Shown: positions 45,500 to 56,239, counted from the stretch's first letter. The stretch is DNA of 64,000 bases from Dipylidium caninum (GCA_017562135.1 QEYB01000798.1:62001-126000); one strand, 5' to 3'. The notes: a model not told the origin generated them from the sequence alone. Translations and numbers: made by a program.

Positions 45500-46374
45500 T
45501 ATGCACAAAATTTTAAAAGCCTTCACCTCACGAGTTCATCCTGCGCAGCTTAAGCACCAAGCAACGTTAATAAGGCGTTTGGAGATGAAAACACTAAAGA
45601 AAAATGGACCACTGCTGTTTTCACTCAATGATGTTTTGACAACGTACCTCAAGGGAGACCGCCGCCTCATGTTGATAACGAGGAAGAATTAGGAAAGAAT
45701 GTGGAATCCGATTCCCACGCATCCATTCGTGCGCTCAGATCTAAACTAAAATAGCAACTTTCCATTTGTATGTTTGCGTTAAAACATCTACTTAAAATAA
45801 ACAATTATTTATCTGTTTGAGTCATTTGTGTTTGCCGTACGAACCGACGCTACTGCAAATGCTCGACTAACTGCCAGTACGCGTCTTTGTGCACCAAATC
45901 ATCACTTCTACTGAAAGTGTTTTCGGAAAGCCGAAAACGAACAAGCAAATGGACTTTCAAGAATACACGTCCATTTCGGTTACCATAGGGTGGAATGCTC
46001 AAGAGCTACTCCATTATTCCTTCCTACAACCAGTCGAAACAATAGCAACGGCGGCGTTCTGTTGTCGTGCAATTGAAGTCATGCAAGTGAAGAAAGTTGT
46101 GAAGGGGAAACTACCAGCGTTGCTCAATCGCCGCGATGACCAGATCTTGTTTCAGCTGCTGTCGACAAATTAACTGCCCAGCAATGTGAACTTACACCAC
46201 ATCCGCCGCATTCATGAGATTATTGCTTTTCCGCAAATACTGCTTATTTGTACAGAAACCGCAATGATAAAGGCTACATGTCGTGAGACCTGGAATGTTT
46301 CATTAATTCCAAAATTGGAAACTATTTGCAATAACTCACATATGGCTTCTTCAATCGCTGGCAGAGGTACGTAA
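45500..46374 (+). mobile_element. Mariner-like transposase remnant 3, longest
   Basis: N-terminal words Pro-His-Val-Asp-Asn-Glu-Glu-Glu-Leu and Val-Glu-Ser-Asp-Ser-His-Ala-Ser-Ile-Arg-Ala-Leu appear around 45,660-45,740. From about 45,875 one frame runs to 46,374 with a single TAA at 46,171-46,173. Before it, Leu-Leu-His-Tyr-Ser-Phe-Leu-Gln-Pro-Val-Glu-Thr-Ile and Lys-Leu-Pro-Ala-Leu-Leu-Asn-Arg-Arg match the mariner catalytic core pattern (Trp-x-x-x-Gly-x-x-His/Tyr-x-x-Leu-Leu-x-x-x-x-Thr-Ile, then Pro-Ala-Leu-x-Asn-Arg). The Asp-Asn-Ala-Arg-Pro-His motif expected next is gone. No terminal inverted repeats found. Confidence 0.65.
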
Positions 46375-46895
46375 ATATTGATAGAAACCATTTCAAGTAG
46401 ATATAATGAATAATGTGAAGCATTACGCTTTTTGTTTTGCCCATATTCAATACCAGTTTCACGGTTTCAGACCAAAGGGTTTGAAGAAAGCAACACATTG
46501 TATCGTGCGCCGTCTCGAAGACTCTGTCGCTCTTAAGCACGTTAGCACACGTGACTGTCTTCTCCTGCTCGGGTCCAACATAATATCTGCCTGTGGCTAT
46601 GTTTATTTTACTCATTGGTCCTAAAATGGTTAGTGGAACATCTGAAGCACCTTCGCGCGCATGCCTTACGCCTGTACCAGAAATTGCAGTGTTCCACCTA
46701 CCTTCAGATACCCTCCCAGCCACCGAAGGTCACTTCGGTGTTTTAGTGATATCATGGAAGTGCACTTCACATGTCAACTGAGGTCTTCAGGCACCTCACA
46801 CTAAAAGATCTACTTATCCTCCTCCTCCTCCCCCCAACTCCGAAAAAAATTTGAATGACAGATGTCAGCAAGGACCTTCCGACAGCGGATGCTCG
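46375..46895. other. Intergenic, unsupported frames
   Basis: A 133-codon minus frame (46,322-46,723) and a 72-codon plus frame (46,406-46,624) compete. A CCT/CCC-rich tract lies near 46,815-46,835. No family member recognised. Confidence 0.3.
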
Positions 46896-46899
46896 ATGT

Positions 46900-47450
46900 C
46901 AATGGATTTAAGACTTTACAGTTAGTTAGTGGCAGTCCCAATTTAAACAAGTTGCAAGGGAAGCGTTAAGTATTCGGCACATCTTTACTTATTAATTATC
47001 ATATCTTGCCTTCATACATTCTATGCCGATTGTCTGCCAAATTAGCACATTCCACAACCACTGTGACACAGGAGCTCAAGGGACAAGATTCTGCCTCAAC
47101 TTCCAACTGCATCGGGTGCCGAAGATGTTCCACCCAGAACTATTGTCCAGGGATTCGCCTTGGGTGTAGAGAAAGTAGCCTACTTTATACTGAGGCAGTC
47201 GATTTCCGAAAGCAACTCGTATCCGGGCGCTTGCCCACCGGGAGTACTGGCCTAACCAATCTGAAAACGCGGTTACTTCACTGATTTACATCTGTTCTTT
47301 GTTTTGGCAATGAACCAATTGTACGAGAGACTGGAGGCCACGCTGGTGGCCAAAACATCCAACAGGCACTTTGGCGGTCAAAGTGCCGAAAGCACTAAGG
47401 AAACATGAAGCTATTTTGTTATTGGCTTTTGCAACGTAGACCATAAAAAT
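46900..47450 (+). pseudogene. 'Family 3' segment, copy 3
   Basis: This segment resembles 31,990-32,560. One plus frame reads Lys-Ile-Leu-Pro-Gln-Leu-Pro, Ala-Glu-Asp-Val-Pro, then Val-Glu-Lys-Val-Ala-Tyr-Phe-Ile-Leu and is open for about 60 codons to 47,257. Another (47,006-47,284) is open for 92. Which was coding is unclear. Function unknown. Confidence 0.3.
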
Positions 47451-48055
47451 TTTTCGATATGAGAAATAACAGCAATATGGAGAGTACTCGTTCGTGATAT
47501 AAGTGGGAATACGTGTAATTAAGAAGATTTAAGATTAGGCTCTCGTTCATGATTGAAAAACCTCTCTCCTCTCAAACTCGATTGAAATGGAGAAGATTCG
47601 TAAATTGAGTCGAGGAATCCGCCACCGTGTGTGCATTGCAGTACGTTTGTCCGACTTACTGTGTCTTCGCATCGGGAAATTGCCACTCGAGGGCTCAGGG
47701 CGAAAATTTATATGACCTCAATTTGCAGATAATACGAGATATTAGTCGGACACACGCATAAAGCGCAGGAAAATAAGAAATATCGTCGGTGAATATCGAG
47801 CTATGCAGGTAGGTGGTGAGGTATCACAACTATGAGACTATGAGAAACTTGGAATTGAATACGGCAGGATGGAATGAGGGCTGCAGGACAATTCGAAGAA
47901 GTGGTAAGAGAATATCACCGCGATTAGAACATAGAACTGCCGAATTGGGGGAGAGTGGAGGAGTGAAGGCTTGGGCGACCTTTCACTTCCATCGCCTTCA
48001 ACTTAGGCCTAGCTTTAATAGACCAGTTCATCCACCTGACTCGGTTTGCTTTCCT
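47451..48055. other. Intergenic, nothing recognised
   Basis: A plus frame at 47,813-48,070 (85 codons) runs into the start of the duplicated block and has no paralog. Confidence 0.3.
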
Positions 48056-48779
48056 GGTAAGTGGTTATAAGCGGACACCAAATTTGATTTACTATAAAAG
48101 AGGGCATAATTCCAAAGAAAAGGTGTATTCCACGTCACACAGCCGTTGCATGAAGGATACAAAGTCGTTGGCTTGGGAATGTGATACAAAAAGCGAAAAA
48201 TATAGAAATCACAGACTGCGGATAAGTAAGTGTAATTGACAGAAATCAAAATGGGAGACCAGACGGTCAAGACACTAGACATGTCATAGGCCATCTTCAG
48301 CGTACATGTCTTATTCCATACTCATCCGCGAAGCAAACACTCCATCTCCACATCTTTCCCTCTCGACGTCTACTCTGCTTCTTCATCAGCCAGTGCCAAT
48401 CCGACATTATGTCCTGTAGCAGTTGTGAGCGCAGACCCTCCAAACCCCTCAGATTTCAAACTTCTCATCATAGAATGCAACCACTTTGAGGAATGCCTAT
48501 AGGATCACCAACTACTTTTGCTCAAAATGTTAGCGCCGTCTTATCAGCCTCATTCACAGCAGGCCGCATAGATTCCTCATAAAGCACAACATGGATGCAG
48601 TCAACCAAGTGCCACAGTTGTGTGCGTTGTTCCAGCTCTTTATCTTACGGTTAATCTCTCCCCTGTCAAATCGTCACTCGCCCTGAGGAACACCGTTCCA
48701 CAAGGAGCTTCGCCACACAATTAGTCCTCATATCTTCACGCCTGACAGTACACAGCACACGAAGGAGGAGAAGGTGTTG

Positions 48780-49680
48780 TGAAATTGACCCACTGCGGAC
48801 TGACACAGATCACGCTGTGGCCCATCCTCTGCTGAAAAACAAGCCGTGGGAATTCCTTGATCTTGGACAGCCATAAAACTAACTCCATGCTGTAACAGTG
48901 CATTCTGATATGTTTATCAGGGACAGAGGACCAACTCAGGTGAATGGACTAGCTTACGGAGACAAAAACAAGGGCGATATTGTGAGGCACTGAACACAGC
49001 CCCATGAACAGTCGCGAGGCGTGATGCCACAGGACCTTCTTACGACCTCTCTTCATCATCTTGATTGACGGCTCTCCGTTAAAGAAGTACTCTCGAAGAA
49101 TGTGGGGATGGATGAAAGAGAATTTTGGAAGAAGACTCCTGGGCTTTGTATTGCCGCGCAAAGTGGAAGGTGGTTCAGGAAGATCAGACAAACCAAGTGA
49201 AACGCCAAGTTCATGAGGCGCCCTTGCCAGGGAACTCAGTAAATGCCGTGAAAGCTCTCGCTGAACCGCCCATTGGATCTCAAGTTGGGTCAAACAAGGT
49301 CGGTCCTTTGTTTTCCCTACCAACAAGAGAACCAGCAAGGTGACATTCGATTTCCAAACATCAGCTTATGTTGGTCCGATGACCCGATTAATCTGTGTTC
49401 TGAACACCACCACGCACACTCTCCTTGAGACTGTGCCTTTTCATCTAAAGCGCCAAAGTGATGTGCAGAATGCGGAAAATATTCATTATTCAGATCAAAA
49501 TGCAGGGAGTGATCGTAATTGTGTCGAGATTACTAACAACTTCTTCCGCATTATTCTTTGTCTGCCATCCGAGCCATGTGATGTCTCTGTGGACATGGGA
49601 ATCCACTTCCCCTTCTTCCACAACAACATGATTCTCCACTGCGCGCAATTCATTCCTCTAACTCAGCCACATTAACACTC
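48780..49680 (+). CDS. 'Family 2' gene, best open copy in the segment
   Basis: Exon-like parts: about 48,780-48,830; about 49,118-49,340, open (Leu-Tyr-Cys-Arg-Ala-Lys-Trp-Lys-Val-Val to Pro-Thr-Arg-Glu-Pro-Ala), ending at a GTGACA donor; and 49,340-49,675, open for 111 codons. The last aligns with 33,440-33,761: Asn-Thr-Thr-Thr-His-Thr-Leu, Asn-Ile-His-Tyr-Ser, Cys-Val-Glu-Ile-Thr, Ile-Ile-Leu-Cys-Leu-Pro-Ser-Glu. Conservation of the protein pattern despite strong DNA divergence argues that this was a real coding exon. No known domain recognised and no start codon located. Confidence 0.4.
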
Positions 49681-50219
49681 TCCACCCGTCGCGGCCAGGA
49701 ACAACGGGCAAATCCGAAAGGCAGGCTGGCTGCATCAACGGAAAACTGTGATGTGTGACTGGCAATTGCTCTGAAAGCACTTAGGTCTGTTGTTAATGCC
49801 AAAGATCAGCACATGTTTCAGTTGAGACGGTATAAAATAAGTGTTTGTTAGTGGTGGTAAATAAAGCTAAAAGACCCAAAAAATAATTCCCGAAGTGTGC
49901 CATCATGGGTATCAATTTGAAGAACTCGACAGATGGATTTGCCGAAATAAGCGTGATGGGGTGTGGAATTTGCTCTCTATTCCATCATCACAAGCTCTCA
50001 TCAGGCACCGGTAGTAGTTGATATCCAACGAAAGGTTTTAGCGCCTCCGCCACTAAAGCGATGCTAACTCTGGAAAAGTGCGTCCCTTCTGGGGTTGAGA
50101 AGAAATACCTGGCCATGTTTGGCAGGCACGGCACGGAGATGCCCAATCTCATATAACAAAGTCTACATTAAGCTAAGGTCGTACTACTAATGCTTCATTA
50201 AGCAATAAAGAAATGAATA

Positions 50220-50970
50220 GTGCGCCCGAATAATATGATCAGGTGTATGACTGAGCATTCATACCACAATTTATCCATTCACAACTACTCCCATCTGCCA
50301 CATATCGATGCGGTTGGCTGCGCATCAAAGAACATCTCTGTTCACAGAACGAGCCGATCCTTGGGGAACCAGGTGTAGCATGGCAGGTTTTATCTTGTTT
50401 GATATAGTTATAACATTTTCCCTAAAATCATTTTTTCCCCGGTCTGGACTAATGTACCGCTTAATGTAATCCACGCGATATTCTCTCAAAGTAGGAGTTG
50501 TTTCACCAACATATCGCATATTCGTATCATCGTATTTTCATGCTTTCGTCTTCCTTCCATCAGACTGGCTGGTATTTCCAGTGGTATAATGGAGCTCTCG
50601 TGTGGCTGTGGTGGTACCAGTGGTTTGCTCGTCTTGCTAGTAGGCATTAGCGAAGTCCACAAGTAGGGTGTTCCACTTTTTGCTAGAACCCATGTGGTGG
50701 TGAAATGTTCAAAAACTGACACGATTGGTTGGAGTTTCGTGCGATTGTGCATGTTCTAGGCAAAGTTGGAAAGGAATACTTTGTTGCATTTGATTTTGCT
50801 GTGTAATGTTTTTTGTTATGGTCTTGCACTGTTCTTCACTATTCATTTGCCTTACTTTTCTCGACTTTGCATATGTATGCTTATCTGCATACGAGGTCAG
50901 ATTAACCGTTTGTCTTTAGAATGAAGTCGAAGACACCTTCAATCGAATCCAGATGCACAAGGGAGTGCAG
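50220..50970. repeat. Duplicated block, copy 3 of 3
   Basis: This is the diverged copy of 4225-5100 and 24,230-25,110. It is directly followed by the roadblock dynein gene, as is copy 2, so copy 1 is a truncated transplant of the left part of this unit. Confidence 0.7.
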
Positions 50971-51169
50971 GGCGTCATTATTATGAATAATGATGGTAAC
51001 TAGATGAAGTAATTTGCTGTGATATTCGCAGAATCAACATATGTCTCTCGACGACTTTGGTTGTTGAGGATTGTGTGTATTTGTATGCGTGTGTTTGACG
51101 TCAAATGGTTTCCTGCAGGTTTTAAGTTGATTAGATGTCGAATTGATTGTGGATGCTGCATGACTTCAT

Positions 51170-51741
51170 TGTTCACAGTGTCATGGACTCAGAATATTGA
51201 GGTAGACGCGACTACATGGACTGCGGAGTTTAGTGGAAAGGAGGGGGTCTACTCCTCCTGGTGCTTTATGTGACGGTTGTGTTAGGGAAGGGTGTCGGAG
51301 GACCCACTTTGAGCTTAGTATGGACTTATCGCTCCGCATTGGGATCTGGTACCCAGTCTTGTTGTGTGTGCGTGTGTTGAAGGGATAGGGAGAGTGGAAA
51401 TAGTAACATTTGTTGGTCAGCTACTTGACGGTTATCTTTTTCGTCGTGCAGCCGTGCCCATTCGCACAACAATGGACAAGCCGATGACAGTGCACTACTG
51501 CGCGCTTTCACAACAACTAGTGGCCAAGTCGAGGGCTGGAGTACGTGATGGGGATCCGACAAACGACCTCACTTTTCTGCGCATTCGCAGTAAGAAGAAT
51601 GAAATCATGATTGCTCCTGGTGAGTCTCGCCGAGCCTCTTGCCTTGTAACACCTTTGTCACCGGTCGACTTTTCTCTTAGTAAATTGTCACAAGTGTGTA
51701 AGAATGCTGCGAATCACTACCTGAGAGGGTTGACTACTTAG
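51170..51741 (+). CDS. DYNLRB-like: Dynein light chain roadblock-type, partial model
   Basis: The clear exon is 51452-51619 (168 bases, phase 1 at both ends) between a 'cgtgcag' acceptor and a GTGAGT donor. It reads [36 protein letters not shown]. This is the diagnostic core of roadblock light chains (family length about 96 residues). The N-terminal part may lie near 51,184-51,265 (Ile-Glu-Val-Asp-Ala-Thr, Lys-Glu-Gly-Val-Tyr). The usual C-terminal strand after Ala-Pro-Asp is not evident; the genomic frame instead continues to 51,741. Roadblock chains link the dynein intermediate chain to cargo. The copy at 25.3-25.8 kb is broken. Confidence 0.75.
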
Positions 51742-52222
51742 CTCTAATCTTCTTGGATGCTATTAACTATTTTTCACCGGTTTTCACTTCAAGTCAACGT
51801 TATGCCTGTTCCGAATGTTAAGAGTTAGTTGCGTTTAGTCTCATTGTAAAATGGTTGCTGGACAGAAAATTCATACGGCGGTGGAGAGAAGATGCTCCAA
51901 CTCCTCTTCTGCTTATTCACCCAAGTTTGGTTAATTGTGGAAAATGTCAATTTGCGTGTGGTGATGTCCCCTGGCATCCACCAAATCCCCATTCTGCAGG
52001 CTCTCTCAAAATTGGTTGCCTTACTTAATTCACTGTGACGCACACCGAGTTATGTTCTCGTTCGTGTATGCATTCGCTTTGAATGCCTCTTCACGTGAAC
52101 TTGACGAGTTTATCGGCTTCACGTAGTTTTTGAGAGCGGTGGCTTTAGTGAGTGATAGCGAATCCTCGGTACTACCTGTTATGCCATCTGAAATGTTATT
52201 TTAACTGCCGATTCTTGCTGAA

Positions 52223-52627
52223 ATGCGAGGAAAAGTGAGTTGGATCTGGTTTCTCTACTTACACAGGCTTTTGTCTATCCAACACACAGATTGCTCTCAT
52301 TCTGATAAGATGTCATTAATAGAAATGGCAATTACGTTTTTATTGATACCCTTTTTTCTTCCCCGCAAACAGAATTTGCCGTTAGACCGGATATTTGGAA
52401 CTAACCAACCGAGTGAGCAACGAATGGTTGGCAAATTTTCGATCCATCTCATTGTCACCATCGTGATAAGGCGTTTCACGACTACCGCTCCCCGACTATC
52501 GCTTACTTCCTTATTTTCAAAATCCTTCGAATTGCCAAAACTGGGAAGTGAAGAAGATATCAGACGAGCAATAGTTCAATTTTCCTCAACAAAAGAGAGG
52601 ACACTTTTTTTAAAAAATAGGCTTTAA
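52223..52627 (+). CDS. Hypothetical ORF, unknown
   Basis: 134 codons open, with ATG choices at 52,310 and 52,325. It begins as the segmental duplication ends, so most of it is unique. The N-terminal part is hydrophobic (Phe-Leu-Leu-Ile-Pro-Phe-Phe-Leu) and the C-terminal part charged (Gly-Ser-Glu-Glu-Asp-Ile-Arg-Arg). No domain recognised and no splice support. Confidence 0.25.
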   Translation: MRGKVSWIWFLYLHRLLSIQHTDCSHSDKMSLIEMAITFLLIPFFLPRKQNLPLDRIFGTNQPSEQRMVGKFSIHLIVTIVIRRFTTTAPRLSLTSLFSKSFELPKLGSEEDIRRAIVQFSSTKERTLFLKNRL

Positions 52628-52629
52628 GG

Positions 52630-53180
52630 GGCAAGGGGCCATTAATCACGATGGCAATCACGTTATTTAATGAAGAATATTAAACAGAGACAGAACACCT
52701 ACATGACACCAACATATCTTCACCCACACACACCCACTTGGACCCAAGTTAGAAGCATCTAGTTCCCAGAAAAATGGGATTAGAAGCCATCTCGACTGGA
52801 CGGTGGAGGAGATGAGGAAACTTGCGTGTAACCCGTCGTGAAACAAGGCTCAGCACTGCTCGGAAATGTGCACTGTTTGTGGCTTTATGCAAGAGTAGAG
52901 GATAACGTTTTTACCTGCCGACGTAAATAATATTTCCAAAGGCATTTACTTCCTGCACTTGTGTATCATTTAACGCATAATACAAGCCATCTTGAAATAA
53001 CTTTATAAAGTAGTAACGGCACAATTAAATCCCTCCATCGCCAGACAACAAGAGTGTACACTGCAGGCTACAAGTGCAAAAACAAAATGCTATACGACAC
53101 CATTTCACTGGACTCTCCAATTACAGACACTCAAAATCCACAATAGCGCAAGTAGAGTAATGCGTTCATGTAAAATGGCG
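52630..53180. other. Intergenic, nothing recognised
   Basis: Only short frames; a minus frame at 53,105-53,338 opposes the exon 3 remnant described next. Confidence 0.3.
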
Positions 53181-53188
53181 CATCCTCG

Positions 53189-53380
53189 TTGTGTGAGGTG
53201 CCTTCCCTCAAGCAGTTCGGAGTACTCGTGAGTGTAACCGTTGCTTACGATAACAACAGATCGAGGATGCGGAAAAAGCTGCGTAGTTTGCCTTTTAGAA
53301 AGACAGACGCGTTTTGTGTAAGCGACCGCGATGCCCAACTGTCTGGGTTGCCTACTCGCCTGCAGTACCTAAGGAGATGA
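53189..53380 (+). pseudogene. Eroded family exon 3 end
   Basis: Tyr-Asp-Asn-Asn-Arg-Ser-Arg-Met-Arg-Lys-Lys-Leu and Asp-Ala-Phe-Cys-Val-Ser-Asp are placed like the last helix and Cys of exon 3 in gene O (His-Lys-Glu-Thr-Met-Arg-Met, then Ala-Ser-Cys-Arg-Val). Copies lie at about 1810 and 37,860. The terminal stop of the family is missing and the frame reads on to 53,380. Confidence 0.35.
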
Positions 53381-53567
53381 TCGCCTCCCGAAGACATCCA
53401 GTCTGTTAGGCCAAATGCTTAAAATTACTCAGTTGGCTCTTTTCTCATCTTAGTGAACTGTGAACATTAATGACGATCCTTCTTCATTGAGGAAGATGTT
53501 GCCCTAGTTAACGGTGAAATGAAGATTTTCGCATTTGCTCACTGGCCCCACTTTGTTCACCCTTTCT

Positions 53568-53823
53568 CTACATCGAAGAATAATTGTGTTGCGGAGTGTC
53601 ATATTACAAACGTCCCACTCTCTGACGACGGCCCTGCGTGACACGCTCCAAAATGTAGCAGGAGACGAGCTGATCGAGGATCATAACAGATGCCTAGAAT
53701 TGGTGTGGGATGCCTTGACGGCCATTACTTAACTTTGCAATAGACTTTAGCTCATGGCAAGACAGTTCGGGTGTGGCAAATTTCATCTTTTCCTCCAATA
53801 ACGCAGAGTTCCAGAGAAATAAA
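53568..53823 (+). pseudogene. T-type exon 3 with polyadenylation signal
   Basis: After a 'cgaag' acceptor-like site, the frame is open to the stop at 53,730-53,732 and contains Ile-Val-Leu-Arg-Ser-Val-Ile-Leu, Leu-Ile-Glu-Asp-His-Asn-Arg and Trp-Asp-Ala-Leu-Thr-Ala-Ile-Thr. It resembles family exon 3 (Val-x-Asp-Glu-Ser-Leu-x-x-His-Lys) but lacks the final Cys. AATAAA is at 53,818-53,823. Related relics lie at 27,870-28,050 and 41,370-41,512. Exons 1 and 2 not identified. Confidence 0.45.
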
Positions 53824-53934
53824 GTCAATATTCCACATGGAAATACTGCCTTACTGTGACAAAGATGCTGCAATAATTCGGCGAAATGAACCACACTTCA
53901 GGAGGCAAACATTTTAACTGAGTCTGCAAGCGCC

Positions 53935-54112
53935 ATTGATGATAGATGAATTAGAGTCCGTCACAACTTATGTTCGAATGGTCTCCTTCAGATTTGTCAA
54001 AAACACATTTGCCATTGCATCTAGCACACCATAGTTCCCAATAACTAACTAACTCGAATAGTCCTGTGAACTCAAATGTCGCGATGATGTAGGCTTCGCC
54101 GAGTACGTGGCT
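53935..54112 (-). pseudogene. Family exon 3 remnant J
   Basis: Minus strand: Leu-Gly-Glu-Ala-Tyr-Ile-Ile-Ala-Thr-Phe-Glu-Phe-Thr-Gly-Leu-Phe, then in another frame Asn-Tyr-Gly-Val-Leu-Asp-Ala, Asn-Leu-Lys-Glu-Thr-Ile-Arg, and finally Asn-Gly-Ala-Cys-Arg-Leu-Ser. At least one indel and one stop. Tail-to-tail with T. Confidence 0.6.
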
Positions 54113-54189
54113 AGAGAAGAGAAGGAATGAAGAGCGCGATAGCCGCAGCATTTTGGAGTATGAACGACCTATGGCAACCAAAGAATAGG

Positions 54190-54430
54190 CAACGGTCTCC
54201 CAAGGGCTAACCTCATTTGTTGTTTACCACAATTGGTTGGTGGGGTGGTCAGCAACTACTGACGCAAGCCTACAAACAGTCTAAATTGTGGAGTGACGCG
54301 GTCAAAGGAATGAAATAAAACCAGCAAACTCATGCCTCCGTGCCATTCCGTCTGCCTTCAGGCTATATATCAGCGGACTCACATAGAGGAAGCTCATGAG
54401 AAATCAACCTCTCCTTACAATTCCACCTTG
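54190..54430 (+). promoter_or_regulatory. Type 2 promoter module, orphan copy
   Basis: Module words: 'cctcatttgttgtttacc', 'ggggtggtcagcaactactgacgc', 'ggtcaaaggaatgaaata', then 'ctatatatcag' (TATA-like) and the leader 'gagaaatcaacctctcctta'. As at 40.9 kb, no start codon or exon is recognisable behind it. It directly follows J, the same order (exon 3 relic then module) as at 27.4-27.8 and 40.6-40.9 kb. Confidence 0.45.
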
Positions 54431-54666
54431 TTTGGTGGCTTTTGCAGGTTACCGTAAACAGCACTTTAGTTAAATATCAAACCGACACAAAGGTTTTATC
54501 TGACTTTAGCAATATGATGTATCTTATCTCTGCGTCTTCAAGTAACCGTTTTAGCAGGCCGTAGCAATATAATGTACCGTCTTACGGTGCAGGGCACGAC
54601 CTCCATGGGTGATCTCCATGGCCCCACGATTGTGTGACTGATAAGGTGGGCAAGGGAAAGGAATTC

Positions 54667-54930
54667 CTAACTAACCCTCTGCCCAACGTGAACATAGCCA
54701 TACCCTAACCTTTCGCCTGCGAGTCTGGTCAATAACCTGTCATAGTTCAAGGATAACAAGCCGCCTCTGAATCCAACTCTGACGCTCACAATAAGGCCTT
54801 TTCCAGTCCTCCATTCGAGACACTTTCCAAATAGAACTCCCTGGCCTTCGAAGCGTTTCTCATGTCTCCTCAGACCACATGCCGCGCCGCCACTTTGTAG
54901 CTTTGCCCGTTGATTGTCAATAAAGGACAA
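54667..54930 (-). CDS. Hypothetical ORF, unknown
   Basis: ATG at 54,930 opens 87 codons with a coding-like, Gly/Arg/Leu-rich composition (Val-Ser-Val-Arg-Val-Gly-Phe-Arg-Gly-Gly-Leu-Leu). The plus strand here has many stops. I cannot name a domain. It may be a fragment of a mobile element or of an unrelated gene. Confidence 0.25.
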   Translation of the reverse strand: MSFIDNQRAKLQSGGAACGLRRHEKRFEGQGVLFGKCLEWRTGKGLIVSVRVGFRGGLLSLNYDRLLTRLAGERLGYGYVHVGQRVS

Positions 54931-54934
54931 TTTT

Positions 54935-56230
54935 GAGGGAATGCACCGACGAAGGTGGATAGCGGGAAGCTGCGGCAGTTGCGGGTGGACGTGTCTGTTC
55001 TGCTCCGTTTCGGCAGATGTGTTCGAAAGCTGGGGCGATTTTACGGTGTCGAGGTAAATTGCCAGACATTGGAGTAAATGCTTTGAGGTTGACAGTGCCT
55101 TGGCACTTGGCCAGAGATCATAGCCACCGTATGACGACTGAGCTGTAGTTTAGGCCTTTTCGAGATGAAAATGACTGAAAACGACCAAAACACAGTTTAA
55201 CCACATCAATGAGATATTTTTATACGCCGCTACTGCTACGCTAAGTTAATGCCGTCAAAACAAGCCACTCGAAATCTCGTCCCCAATGAGAAACATTCCA
55301 AGATTGGTCTCCGTGCCACAGATGGAGGTTTTCCCGAAAAATGGTTGCTAGAGAGTAAGGGGTTATTTTTGTACTCAATGACGAAATGTTCCATTAAAAT
55401 AGGAAGTTTGCAAAAAGGCCTGAGAGATGTGTAAATCAATTCTGTTTGTGGGTATCTCGTGCCGTACGGCAAGAGACACATGAAATTAACGTCTTAAAGT
55501 TGTTCAAAATTGCCATTTTCACCGAACCTGTGGGGTGGCACAACTGACACCAGGAGCCGTGTTCTGCATCATGTAAGTGCAGTTCTTATCGAGTATCTCT
55601 TTGATGTCTTCTTCTATTTTAGAATTGAGAGGAGGTCTGCCAATTAGCAACTTTATGTTCTCATTTTCTAGCCTCCAAGTAACCTGAAATTTGGAGCTGC
55701 TGTCAGCGCGTTACTTTAGCTCAAGCCTTGGCAACCCAAAATCGCATATCAGCAACACTGCTAAGATTCAGCACGAGGTGAAATTCTTGCCAGCTGCCGA
55801 AGCTGGGCCATCTGGAGCATGGTCAGCAAATTGGGATGATCCCTGCCATCAACGCTGTTCGATAGTAGTTTGTTCATCTTTCCAACTTACCTCACTAACC
55901 ACAAAAATCTGCAACGGTACTTCTTAATCAGTGGAATGGTGAGAAGACGATCACTCTGTCACCACTTCTCTTAAACATTCGATTTCAGTTCTTGCTATAG
56001 TGAAATTAACCTGGATGAAGGGGAAATCCAAATACTCACCTTTCGCGAGAGTGGAGACTAACGCAAGCTGAGGGTTGACGACTAATTTCTACTGGTGGTT
56101 CTCGCAGTTCTGTGGGCATTTCTTCCCAACCCCAGTAAAGAAGAGACGGTGACCAACCTCTCCTTCGGCCACGCGTCATCCCGAAACCCCGGTTGAATCG
56201 CATGTGGCTCAGATGATCATGCTAACGGCC
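54935..56230. other. Stretch with weak open frames only
   Basis: An ATG at 55,249 opens a 61-codon plus frame, with an equally open minus frame (55,236-55,481). A 78-codon plus frame lies at 55,691-55,927. None has splice, promoter or family support. Confidence 0.3.
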
Positions 56231-56239
56231 TATTCATTT

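Larger units (their letters stand above)
44960..52270. repeat. Large segmental duplication, copy 2
   Basis: This is the partner of 20,800-26,500 in the same orientation. It contains an additional stretch, about 45,920-48,050, not present in copy 1. That stretch starts with the rest of the mariner-like reading frame, so copy 1 has probably lost it by deletion. Genes carried: mariner remnant, family 2 gene, roadblock dynein light chain. Confidence 0.8.

Noticed and set aside
48949..49338. 129-codon minus frame also present at 22.86-23.13 kb
   Set aside because: It is antisense to the family 2 exons, whose protein pattern is conserved with the 33 and 56 kb copies. The minus frame is not.
54590..54660. 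Possible tRNA or small RNA fold around the 'ctccatgg' repeats
   Set aside because: I could not form an acceptor stem, anticodon loop and T-loop with the usual invariant bases.
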